64,000 nucleotides of DNA from Belnapia arida (GTDB lineage: Bacteria; Pseudomonadota; Alphaproteobacteria; Acetobacterales; Acetobacteraceae), in the NCBI RefSeq assembly GCF_016773205.1, contig NZ_JAETWB010000016.1:1-64000 (forward strand), in the 5' to 3' direction. A program made the position numbers and the translations under genes. Shown one piece after another: positions 26,632 to 35,200 of the stretch. Within the stretch, counting starts at the first letter, position 1; the number at the start of each line of letters is the position of its first letter. The notes beneath the pieces are model-generated. The model had not been told where the DNA came from, did no database searches, and saw only the letters and a program-made list of their open reading frames with translations.

Positions 26632-26697
26632 GACACAGGGGACTCAAAATCCCCCGGCCGCAAGGCTATGCCGGTTCGAGTCCGGCCGCCCCTACCA
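26632..26697 (+). pseudogene. 3' part of a second tRNA-Leu(CAA), 5' half missing
   Basis: The anticodon arm GGGGA-CTCAAAA-TCCCC, a long variable arm (G-G-C-C-G-C-A-A-G-G-C), the T arm GCCGG-TTCGAGT-CCGGC and acceptor strand CGCCCCT with A and CCA are complete. The matching 5' acceptor strand AGGGGCG and D arm are not present in the preceding 200 bases. It differs from the intron-bearing tRNA-Leu at 19867, so it is not a simple copy. It probably marks where an element entered a resident tRNA-Leu(CAA) gene. Confidence 0.6.
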
Positions 26698-26836
26698 GAT
26701 CACGTCCGTTGGCTGAGCCGTTCTTAACCCGGCATCAACCCTCCTTGAGCCAGGCTCGCTTCGCGGCATGTGAAGCATGACATTGCTGCTAGTGTCCCAA
26801 GATCGTCACAAGTCGAATCTGGCAGGAAACGCACGC

Positions 26837-27439
26837 ATGGCGACTGATACGATCCGCAGCGGCCTCCGCTTTGGCCGCCTCGTGGTATCGCATGAGGACA
26901 GCCCCTATTTCTGGCGCGGCCGCTTCGCGCGGCGCCGCTGGCATTGCGACTGCGAGTGCGGCGGCAGCGCGACGGTGCGGGAAGACAGGCTGAAGGCCGG
27001 CACGACGCTGAGCTGCGGCTGCCTGCGCGACGATGCATCCCGCGAGCGGCAATACCGCCACGGCGGCAAGGCCGGCGGCCGGGTGGCGCCGGAGTATCAT
27101 GTTTGGCAAAGCCTGCTGCACCGCCAGCAGGAAGCCTCCGTCTGCCGCCGCTGGCAGGCCGGCGGCGGGCGTGGCTATGCTGCCTTCCTGGAGGATCTCG
27201 GCAAGCGGCCAAGCCCGGATCACCGGTTGGTTCGGCTGAACGAGCAGCGCGGGTTCTCCCCGGCGAATTGCGCCTGGGAGCACTCGCCGCCGCGGCGCGG
27301 CACGCCGCGGCACTTCATCCCCTATCGCGGGCGGATGGTCAGCCTCTCCGCCGCCGCCGCGGCGACCGGCATCGACTACCGGCGCCTTTGCAAGCGGCTG
27401 GAGCGCGGCTGGTCACCGGCGGAGGCGCTGCGGCCGTAA
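26837..27439 (+). CDS. Phage-type zinc-finger protein (AP2/HNH-associated type)
   Basis: A 200-residue basic protein (the open frame begins 20 codons earlier; the ATG at 26837 has a GGAAA site). The N-terminal pattern F-G-R-L-V-V, W-H-C-D-C-E-C-G-G, then L-K-A-G-T-T-L-S-C-G-C-L is a small Cys4 domain common in phage and mobile-element proteins next to AP2 or HNH nuclease domains. The middle Y-H-V-W-Q-S-L and W, L-E-D-L-G-K-R-P-S-P-D-H-R-L-V-R-L and A-N-C-A-W-E fit that family. The C-terminus could be a small helix-turn-helix. Function unknown; probably DNA-binding. Confidence 0.6.
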   Translation: MATDTIRSGLRFGRLVVSHEDSPYFWRGRFARRRWHCDCECGGSATVREDRLKAGTTLSCGCLRDDASRERQYRHGGKAGGRVAPEYHVWQSLLHRQQEASVCRRWQAGGGRGYAAFLEDLGKRPSPDHRLVRLNEQRGFSPANCAWEHSPPRRGTPRHFIPYRGRMVSLSAAAAATGIDYRRLCKRLERGWSPAEALRP

Positions 27440-27449
27440 CGTAGAAGGC

Positions 27450-28253
27450 TCAGACCGGCCCGGCGGCCGTGAACCCGCCATCGACTGCCAGCTCGGTGCC
27501 GGTGATGTACTTCGCCTCCTCGGAGACGAGGAAGAGCACGGCATGGGCAACGTCCCAGCCGCTGCCCATCTGCCCGACCGGCACGCTGGCATGGCGCCGG
27601 GCGATCAGCGCTTCGGCGTCGTTGGCGCCGAGTTGCCGCACCAGGCGGTGCTCCACCAGCGGCGTGTGCATCAGCCCGGGGATGACCGTGTTGCAGCGGA
27701 TACGCTGGCGCGCATAGGTCAGGGCGACCGACTTCGAGAAGGCGATGACGCCCGCCTTGCTCGCCGAATAGGCGACATGCGGCCGCCCGGCCGACATGCG
27801 CAGCGCGGCGACGGAGGAGACGTTGACGATCGCCCCGCCGCCCTGCGCCTCCATCACGGGCAATACGTATTTGCAGCCGAGGAAGGGCGTCTTCAGGTTG
27901 AAGTCGATCTGGCGGTCCCAGACCTCCTCCGGCATGTCGACCGGCCCGCCGGGATGCGAGCCACCGACATTGTTCACCAGGATGTCGATGCGGCCGTAGC
28001 GCGCGATGCAGGCGGCGATGGCGGCTTCCACCGCGGCAGCGTCCAGCATGTCGCAGACATGGGTGGTGCAGGTGCCGCCCTCGCCGTCGACGAGCGCGGC
28101 GGTTTCGGCGACGGCCTCCGCCGCGATGTCGATGGCGAAGACCTGGGCGCCCTGGCGCGCCAGCAGCACCGCCGTCGCCTTGCCGTTGCCCCAGCCCGGC
28201 CCGACCGAGCCCGCGCCGGTGACGATGGCCACCTTCCCCGTCAGATCCAGCAT
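27450..28253 (-). CDS. Short-chain dehydrogenase/reductase
   Basis: A 267-residue NAD(P)-dependent oxidoreductase of the classical SDR type. The Rossmann motif is T-G-A-G-S-V-G-P-G-W-G (longer glycine loop than usual), with N-N-V-G after strand 4, catalytic Ser in N-V-S-S-V-A and Y-S-A-S-K. It ends in the usual V-D-G-G-F. The start at 28253 follows a GGGGAGG site; the frame is open much further up but not coding-like. Substrate not predictable. It stands alone, divergent from a small lipoprotein. Confidence 0.88.
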   Translation of the reverse strand: MLDLTGKVAIVTGAGSVGPGWGNGKATAVLLARQGAQVFAIDIAAEAVAETAALVDGEGGTCTTHVCDMLDAAAVEAAIAACIARYGRIDILVNNVGGSHPGGPVDMPEEVWDRQIDFNLKTPFLGCKYVLPVMEAQGGGAIVNVSSVAALRMSAGRPHVAYSASKAGVIAFSKSVALTYARQRIRCNTVIPGLMHTPLVEHRLVRQLGANDAEALIARRHASVPVGQMGSGWDVAHAVLFLVSEEAKYITGTELAVDGGFTAAGPV

Positions 28254-28326
28254 CCTCCCCTCCCCCCCTGAACTTTCGTGCCGCTCCGGCGATGAAGCAG
28301 CGATCGTAATCGAGACAGAGGATGGC

Positions 28327-28521
28327 ATGACCACGCTGCTTCGCCTGCTGCTGATTCCCGCCCTGCTGACCATGAGCCTGGCCGCCTGCGACCGCGGAGG
28401 CCCGGCCGAGCGTACGGGGCGCAGCCTCGACCGGGCCGGTGAGCGCGTGCGCGACACGGTCGACCCGCCGCGCGGGCCGGTGGAGCGGCTGGGCCGCTCG
28501 GTGGACCGGGCGGTCAACTGA
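28327..28521 (+). CDS. Small lipoprotein
   Basis: A 64-residue protein: hydrophobic signal and lipobox L-A-A-C at about residue 21, then a charged region with repeated R-S-L-D-R-A / R-S-V-D-R-A segments flanking a Pro-rich middle. It is probably anchored in a membrane by lipidated cysteine. The repeated amphipathic segments recall entericidin-like peptides, but this is only a resemblance. Confidence 0.6.
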   Translation: MTTLLRLLLIPALLTMSLAACDRGGPAERTGRSLDRAGERVRDTVDPPRGPVERLGRSVDRAVN

Positions 28522-28652
28522 GCCTGGGCTGATGCAGGCACGCCGTCGGCTGAGTTAGCGAGCCGGCGGCCCCGCCCCGCAAGGGCGGATCGGCCTGTCA
28601 CATCATCATGGGCAGGAACGGCCGCTGCGCCTCAGGGCCGGCGGCTGCGGAG

Positions 28653-29078
28653 TCAGACGCGGCGGTCCGTCCCGATTTGTTCCGGGCGGAACGGGCCACG
28701 CGCTGCGTCGCCGCCCAACAGGTCCGCAATCACCGCGACGGCCAGCGTCGGGGTGAAGGGCTTGGCGATGAAGCGCGAGCCGGAGACCTGTTGGTGGGGC
28801 TCCGCCCGGTTGTACCGGCCCGAGGCGTAGATGACCGGCAGCCCGGCGCGGATCACCCGCGCGGCGCGGGCCAGGGCGAAGCCATCGGACCCGCCGGGCA
28901 GGTTGATGTCGGTAAGCATGAGATCGATCTCGGGATGGTCGCAGAGCAGCGACAGCGCGGCACGCGCATCCTCCGCCTCCAGCACCTCGAAGCCCATATC
29001 GCCTAGGGCATCGACGAGCGTCAGACGGACCAGAAAGTCGTCCTCGACAACAAGCAGAACAGATTGGTGACCATGCAT
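28653..29078 (-). CDS. Single-domain response regulator
   Basis: A 141-residue stand-alone receiver. It starts V-L-L-V-V-E-D-D, has the acceptor aspartate in L-M-L-T-D-I-N-L-P-G-G and a conserved I-A-K-P-F. No output domain, so it probably acts in a phosphorelay or by protein binding. The sequence style is that of the receivers fused to hybrid kinases in region 1. No kinase is adjacent. Confidence 0.82.
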   Translation of the reverse strand: MHGHQSVLLVVEDDFLVRLTLVDALGDMGFEVLEAEDARAALSLLCDHPEIDLMLTDINLPGGSDGFALARAARVIRAGLPVIYASGRYNRAEPHQQVSGSRFIAKPFTPTLAVAVIADLLGGDAARGPFRPEQIGTDRRV

Positions 29079-29408
29079 CAGTGGATTCCTCGCCCCCGCC
29101 TAGGCGAAGCCCTGATCGAAGCCACCGTTGCCCGCTGGCGCTGTGACGAGCGCGTTACAGGGTACACAAAAATGCGCTCGTCACCCTGAAGTCGCATTGA
29201 TGCGGAACGAAGGAAACCGCGGCTTCACCCGGACCGGCCACAAACATCGCCTCTCGGATGACAAGTAACAGCGGTGGGCAACCTCCCGCCTTTCTTATGT
29301 TTCCTTATCAGGTCATGGCTTTGGACGATCCAGCCGCGGCATCACTGCCTCGTGGCCACTTATTCTGATTTCACAGATTCAACCTGTGGCGTGGTCTCAG
29401 CCGGATGA
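29079..29408. other. Intergenic region, no gene seen
   Basis: About 330 bases with lower G+C than the neighbours, between the regulator start and the end of the next leftward gene, so it may carry the regulator's promoter. I found no convincing consensus. Confidence 0.35.
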
Positions 29409-30116
29409 TCAGTCCGCGCGGTCCTGCATCTCGGCCACTTCGAGCAGGGTGGCGCCGTTGCGGCGGGCCTGCATCGCCTCCGCCTTGCGACAGGGTTGGC
29501 CTCGCAGCAGGGTGGAGCCGGGAGCGGTCACTTCCAGCTTGGCCCGCACACGGCAGACCACGCGTTGCGAGGAGGCGGGGGAGCCGCCATGCCAGCGGCG
29601 GATCGCTTCCTCCCAGGTGCCGGTCTCGGTGTACCAGCGGCGCAACAGGCCGCCGGCCCAGTCGGTCGCCCGCACCGGGTCGAGCGGCCAGTCGGACCCG
29701 CGGGCATGGACCCGGGCATTCACCTGCACGCAGCCCGCCATGACGCTCTGCCGGGCCGGAGTTTGGGCCAGGAGGCGGCGGGCCGTCGACAGGTCCTCCG
29801 GGAAGGAGGCACGGCCGCCGATGCTCAGCGCATGGGCGTGCAGCCCGCTCTCGGAGAGGGCGACGGCGACCAGCAGGCCCTGCGGCAGGCCGTGCACCTG
29901 CTCGGCCCGGCGGGCGGCGGCGAGGCAGGCGGCACGCGGGGAATGCGGCAGGGCGGTCGCAATGGCAGGCGGAAGCTGGTCCTGCGGCGCATCCGGCAGG
30001 CGGGGCGCGGCGGTTGCGGCGGCCTTGTGGGCCGGGCGGGCCGAAGCGGTGGCAATCGGTACGGCGGCCAGGACCAGCGCCAGGGCAATACTTCCCCGCC
30101 ACAGGGCTCCTGCCAT
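29409..30116 (-). CDS. Lytic transglycosylase-like (SLT) periplasmic protein
   Basis: A 235-residue exported protein. The ATG at 30116 is chosen because a signal peptide starts there (A-L-V-L-A-A-V-P-I-A-T-A-S-A). The mature part has A-E-Q-V-H-G-L-P-Q-G-L-L-V-A-V-A-L-S-E-S-G, with the catalytic Glu in S-E-S-G, then G-C-V-Q-V-N and W-Y-T-E-T-G. These are the SLT lysozyme-fold motifs in order. It should cleave murein glycan. The domain is short and cysteines are more frequent than usual. Single gene. Confidence 0.72.
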   Translation of the reverse strand: MAGALWRGSIALALVLAAVPIATASARPAHKAAATAAPRLPDAPQDQLPPAIATALPHSPRAACLAAARRAEQVHGLPQGLLVAVALSESGLHAHALSIGGRASFPEDLSTARRLLAQTPARQSVMAGCVQVNARVHARGSDWPLDPVRATDWAGGLLRRWYTETGTWEEAIRRWHGGSPASSQRVVCRVRAKLEVTAPGSTLLRGQPCRKAEAMQARRNGATLLEVAEMQDRAD

Positions 30117-30334
30117 GCGGTTTTCCCCCGAAGGGAGGGCGCCCCACGCACCACGCGGGAACGCCGCTGAGGGTCGCCGGGAGTTGCCTGCCGGCGTGCC
30201 GTTCGCGGACGTCATGCCCTGGCGTTAGCATGGGCGTGAAGGATCACGCAACACGGCGTGATCGACGCCGGACTGCCGCGGCCCTGGGGCCGCCCCATTT
30301 GCAGGCCATGCTCCTGCCGCCGGGAGAACCCATC

Positions 30335-31318
30335 ATGCCGAAGCTCACGCGCCGCAGCCTCGCCGCTGGCCTCGCCCTTTTCGCCCCTTCCGCCCGGGCA
30401 CAGGCCGCCTACCCGGAGCGACCGGTGATGCTGGTGGTGCCCTTCTCCGCCGGCGGCGCGGCAGACATCGCAGGCAGGACGCTCGCGGCCCATGCCGGGC
30501 GCTACCTGCCGAACCCGCAGGCCGGGCTGGTGGTGGAGAACCGCACCGGCGCCTCGGGCGCGGTCGGCACCGGCTTCGTCGCGCGGGCGAAGCCGGACGG
30601 GCAGACCCTGCTGCTGGCCCGCATCGGCTCCTCCGCCATCCTTCCGGCAACCGACCCGCGCACGCCCTATGCCTGGGACGAGTTCACCATGCTCGGCCTG
30701 CTGGACGAGAACCCCTTCGTCCTTTGCGTCCGGGCCGATGCACCCTGGCGGACGCTCGGCGAGCTGGCCGGGGCGTTGCGCGAGGGACCGGGGCGGCTGA
30801 ATTTCGCTACCACCGGGCCGGCGACGCTGCTCGACCTCGGGGTGCGGCACCTCTTCGCCAGCCTCGGCCTGCCGATCGATGCCGGGGTCGCCATCCCCTT
30901 CCGCGGCGGTGCGGAGGCGGTGGTGGCGGTGCTCGGCGGGCAGGCGCAGTTCATCGGCAACAACCTCAGCGACATGGCGGGAGCGATCGCCGACCGGCAG
31001 TTGCGCGCCCTGGTGGTCGGCACGGCGGAGCGGCTGCCCTCCCTGCCCGGCGTGCCGACTGCGCGCGAGGCGGAGGTGGAGCCGCTGGCGCGCATCGCCG
31101 GCTGGAATGCGCTGTTCGGCCCGCCCGGCCTGCCGGGAGGGGTGGTGGCCGCCTGGACCTCCGCCCTCGCCCAGCTGCGGCAGGACCGGGACTGGATGGC
31201 GGCGACCCGCCGCGTTGGCTCCATCCCCCGCCTGCTCGATCCGGAGGAAACGCGGGACTACGTGCGCGCCCAGGTGGCGCTGTACCGGGAGCTGGCGAAG
31301 CGGCTGGGGCTCGTCTGA
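30335..31318 (+). CDS. Bug-family tripartite tricarboxylate transporter receptor
   Basis: A 327-residue periplasmic binding protein starting with a twin-Arg-like signal (K-L-T-R-R-S-L-A-A-G). Y-P-E-R-P-V-M-L-V-V-P-F-S-A-G-G-A-A-D and V-V-E-N-R-T-G-A-S-G are the typical Bug/TctC ligand-binding loops. The family binds carboxylates or related small molecules. No tctA/tctB membrane genes are nearby, as is usual for these abundant orphans. The upstream frame is open but the RBS and signal favour 30335. Confidence 0.88.
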   Translation: MPKLTRRSLAAGLALFAPSARAQAAYPERPVMLVVPFSAGGAADIAGRTLAAHAGRYLPNPQAGLVVENRTGASGAVGTGFVARAKPDGQTLLLARIGSSAILPATDPRTPYAWDEFTMLGLLDENPFVLCVRADAPWRTLGELAGALREGPGRLNFATTGPATLLDLGVRHLFASLGLPIDAGVAIPFRGGAEAVVAVLGGQAQFIGNNLSDMAGAIADRQLRALVVGTAERLPSLPGVPTAREAEVEPLARIAGWNALFGPPGLPGGVVAAWTSALAQLRQDRDWMAATRRVGSIPRLLDPEETRDYVRAQVALYRELAKRLGLV

Positions 31319-31361
31319 AGCGGCTGGCGGCACTAGCCTGCCGGCGAAACGGAGACCGCCC

Positions 31362-32195
31362 ATGGACAGCCTGACCCCCGCCACCGCCGGCAAGACGGAA
31401 GCGCTCGCCGCCCGCTATGGCCACGATGCCATCCCCCTCGCCGGGCCGTGGAACGAAACCATCGCCGGGATGCTCGGCCATCGCTCGGTTCGTGCCTACC
31501 GGCCGGACCCGCTGCCGGAAGGGACGCTGGAGACGCTGGTGGCCGCCGCCTCCTCGGCCGCGACCTCCTCCAACCTGCAGACCTGGTCGGTGGTCGCGGT
31601 GCAGGATCCGGAGGCGCGCGCGGCGCTCGCCGAGGTGGCGAGCGGACAGAAGCATGTCCGGCAATGCCCGCTCTTCCTCGTCTGGCTGGCCGATCTCTCG
31701 CGCAATGCCCGGCTGGCCGAGGCGGAGGGCGTGGCGCTCGAGGGGCTGCCCTATCTCGAGAGCTTCCTCGTCGCCGCCGTCGATGCGGCGCTGGCGGCGC
31801 AGAACGCCGTGGTGGCGGCGGAATCGCTCGGCCTGTCGACCGTCTATATCGGCGCGCTCCGCAACGACGTGCAGCGCGTGGCGGGGCTGCTCGGCCTGCC
31901 GCCGGGGGCGGTTGGCGTCTTCGGCCTCTGCGTCGGCTATGCGGCCGATCCGGGTGAGGTGAAGCCGCGCCTGCCACAGGCGACGGTACTGCACCGCGAG
32001 CGCTACGCGACCGAAGGCGAGGCGGCGCAGCGCGCGGGCTATGACACGGCGCTCGGCGAATTTTCCGCCCGCAACGGCATGGGGCCGGAAGGCTGGACCG
32101 GACGCGTCATCGGCCGGCTGGCGAAGCTGCGCGCGATGGCGGGGCGCGACCGGCTGGTGGCGGCGCTGCGGGGCATCGGCTTTCCGCTGCGGTAG
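31362..32195 (+). CDS. FMN-dependent nitroreductase (NfsA/FRP-like)
   Basis: A 277-residue nitroreductase-fold enzyme. Motifs: H-R-S-V-R-A-Y near residue 40, A-A-S-S-A-A-T-S-S-N-L-Q-T-W-S (FMN contact), A-A-Q-N-A-V-V-A-A-E-S-L-G-L-S-T-V-Y-I-G and G-L-C-V-G-Y. The arrangement fits NADPH-dependent FRP/NfsA-type proteins that reduce flavins, quinones or nitro compounds. Starts 43 bases after the Bug gene and may be co-transcribed. Confidence 0.85.
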   Translation: MDSLTPATAGKTEALAARYGHDAIPLAGPWNETIAGMLGHRSVRAYRPDPLPEGTLETLVAAASSAATSSNLQTWSVVAVQDPEARAALAEVASGQKHVRQCPLFLVWLADLSRNARLAEAEGVALEGLPYLESFLVAAVDAALAAQNAVVAAESLGLSTVYIGALRNDVQRVAGLLGLPPGAVGVFGLCVGYAADPGEVKPRLPQATVLHRERYATEGEAAQRAGYDTALGEFSARNGMGPEGWTGRVIGRLAKLRAMAGRDRLVAALRGIGFPLR

Positions 32196-32271
32196 GGGGT
32201 TTCTTAAGCGGAAGGAGGGTAGAGCCCCCTGACCGGCTGCGCCGATCCCCGGCGAGCCGGCAAGGGGTTCC

Positions 32272-35200
32272 ATGGCCACGCTCACCGGCACCGCGGGCGC
32301 CGACCTGCTGCAAGGGACGGAATGGGCGGACAGCCTCGCCGGCCTCGGCGGCGACGATACGCTGGTCGGCGGCGCGGGGAGTGACACGCTCGATGGCGGG
32401 GCGGGCATTGATCGCGCGGTGATCGACCGCTCGGTCAGCACGGCGGCCATCACCCTCTACATGCTGGCGCCGGGGCTGGTCAGCCAGATCGCCGGAACCA
32501 GCGTGACAGGGGTGGAGCATCTGAGCTTCACCGCCGGCAGTGGACATGACGGGCTGGTCGGCGGCGCGGGGAATGACAGCCTCGCCGGCGGGGCGGGGAA
32601 CGACGCGCTGCAAGGCCTGGCCGGGGCGGATACGCTGCTCGGCGGCGACGGAATGGATACGCTCCATGGCGGGGCCGGGGCGGACCTGCTCACCGGCGGA
32701 GCGGGGGCGGACCGCTTCATCCTGCAGGGCAGCGGCGGGCTCGACAGCAGCCTCGCCGCCCCCGACCGCATCGCCGACTTCAACGCCGGGGACGGCGACC
32801 TGCTGGTGTTGCGCGGCGAGGCAATCGGCACCGGGCTGCTGCCGCTGGCGACGGGCAGCTTCGGCCTCTCCGGAGGGGCGAGCCTGCCGGTCGGCTTCGG
32901 CGGGGCGCTGGCGGCGCGGGTGGCGCCGGCCGCCGGCATGGCGCTGCCGGATGCGACGGGGGGGCAGGGCCTCACCCTCTACTGGCAGCCGGGGCATGCG
33001 GCGGGCGGCTGGCTGCTGCTCGACCTCGACGGCGACGGGCTGCTCGGCACGGCCGACCTCGTGGTGCGGTTCGACCTGCCGACGGGGCAGGCAATCGGGG
33101 CCGGAAGTTTCGTCGCCGGGACCTTCTCCACCCTCGGGACCGCCGGAGCGGACAGCCTCGCCGGCACAGCCGGTGCGGACCGCCTCCACGGCTTCGCCGG
33201 TGCCGATGTGCTGGCCGGGCTCGACGGGGACGACACCCTCCTCGGCGGGGACGGGACAGACGGCCTGCTCGGTGGGGCCGGTTTCGACAGCCTGGTCGGC
33301 GGCGAGGGCGAGGATGCGCTCGATGGCGGCGACGGGACCGACGTGCTCGACGGCGGCAACGGCGATGACGGGCTGGTCGGCGGCGCGGGGGACGACCTGC
33401 TGCTCGGCGGCGCCGGGAATGACTGGCTGCGGGGCGGCGACGGGGATGACAGCCTCCAGGGCGGCCTCGGCGCCGATCGGCTGGAGGGCGGGCCGGGGGC
33501 GGATGCGCTGCTGCTCCAGGGTATGGGGCAGGTGAGCTGGTCCACCCTCGCCGCAATGGATACGGTCATCGGCTTCAACCGGGCAGACGGCGACCGGCTC
33601 CGCATCAGCAATGCCTGGTTCGGCCGGGCGGATGGCAGCGGGGCGGATGCGGGACTCTATGCCGCGGCGGATGGCATCGCCCGGCCCCTGGTCTTCAGCG
33701 GCAGCATCGGCGCGCCGGTCACGGCGCCGGCCGAGGGGATGGCGCTGCCGGCGCAACGGCTGGACGCCTACCAGGCCTATTGGCAGCCGGGCCAGGAAGG
33801 CGGCGGCTGGCTGGTGCTCGACCTCGACCGCAACGGGCGGCTGGACGCGACCGACCTCGTCGTGCGGATCGAGGGCGTCGGCACGCTGGGCACGGCGGAT
33901 TTCGTCGAAGGCAGCTTCCTCAGGCTCGATGGCGGCTATCTCGTCGCCGGGACGCCAGCGGATGACAGCCTGCAAGGCGGCAGCCTGGCCGAGACCTTTC
34001 TCGGCAGCCTCGGCAATGACCGCATCGCCGGCGGCGCGGGGGCGGGGAATGCGCTGAGCTATGCCGGCCTCGCCGGGCCGGTCGCCGTCACCCTCGCCGG
34101 CACCGCGGCCGGCATGGCGGTGAAGCCGGGCGGCGGGGTGGACAGCTTCACCGGCATCCAGGTGATCGCCGGCACCGCGGGCGCCGATACGCTGGATGCG
34201 GGCGGCGCCACGGCGGGCTTCTTCGCCCTCAGCCTCGAGGGGCGGGCGGGGGCGGACCGGATCATCGGCAACCGCACCACGACGGTGCAGGTTTCCTACG
34301 GGGCGAGCCCGGCGGCGGCGCTGATCGACCTCCAGGGCGGCACGGCGCAGGACGGCTGGGGCAGCATCGACGCGCTGGTGGATATCCGCCGGGTCGCGGC
34401 GCTCTCGGCCCATGGCGACACGGTGCTGGGCACGGCCTGGGAGGATGTCTTCCTCTCCGGCCAGAGCGGCAACAAGAGCTTCGACGGCCGCGCCGGGCAG
34501 GATGAGTGGCGCTATGCCGGCGACGGCGCCATCACCGTCATGCTCACCACGACCACGGTGCGCGGCTTCGTCCAGGGTCCCTATGTGCTGAAGCCGGGAG
34601 GCACCGACCGGCTGACCTCGATCGAGATCGTCACCGCCGGCGCCGGGAATGACAGCCTCCACGGCTCGGCGGCGGATGAGCGCTTCGGCGGCGGGGCCGG
34701 CGACGACACCATCGATGGCGCCGGCGGCTTCGATACCGTCAGCTACGATACGGGCGGGCTGGCGACGCAGGGCGTGGTGGCAGACCTCACCGCCGGCTTC
34801 GGCCAGGACCAATGGGGCGGCACGGATGTGCTGCGCAACGTGGAATTCCTCTGGGGCTCCGCCCTCGGCGACGACCTGACCGGGCTGGCGATCGGCGCCC
34901 ATGCCTGGCTGCGCGGCCTCGCCGGGAACGACACGCTGCGGGCGCCTGCCGCCGGCACCTGGGTCGGCGCCGATTACGCGGGGGATCCGGGCGCCATCGA
35001 TGCCGACCTGGCCGCCGGCATGGTGCGGGACGGCTGGGGCGGCATCGACCGGCTCGTCTCCATCGGCCTGATCCGCGGCTCGGCCTTCGCCGACACCATC
35101 GCCGGCGGAGCGGGGGCAGGTACGCTGATCGGCGGCCTGGGCGACGACACCTACAGCATCGGCCCGGGCGACCAGGTGGTGGAGGCGCCGGGCGAGGGCT

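Larger units (their letters stand above)
20158..26637. mobile_element. Genomic island inserted beside tRNA-Leu (boundaries tentative)
   Basis: The segment lies between the intron-bearing tRNA-Leu(CAA) on the left and a 5'-truncated tRNA-Leu(CAA) on the right. It contains a three-gene tyrosine-recombinase operon whose base composition is clearly lower in G+C than the flanks, then IS debris. The left edge is well supported because the last gene ends at the tRNA CCA. The right edge is inferred from the tRNA fragment; no perfect long att repeat is visible, since the two tRNA 3' parts differ except for blocks such as GGTTCGAGTCCGG and CTCAAAATC. Confidence 0.55.

Noticed and set aside
20106-26697. 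Perfect att repeats made of the two tRNA-Leu 3' ends
   Set aside because: The two 52-base tails share only blocks such as GGTTCGAGTCCGG; their acceptor stems differ, so they are not copies of one att site.
28572-28588. Hairpin CCGCCC-loop-GGGCGG as terminator
   Set aside because: The stem is good but no T-run follows, and such stems are common by chance at this G+C.
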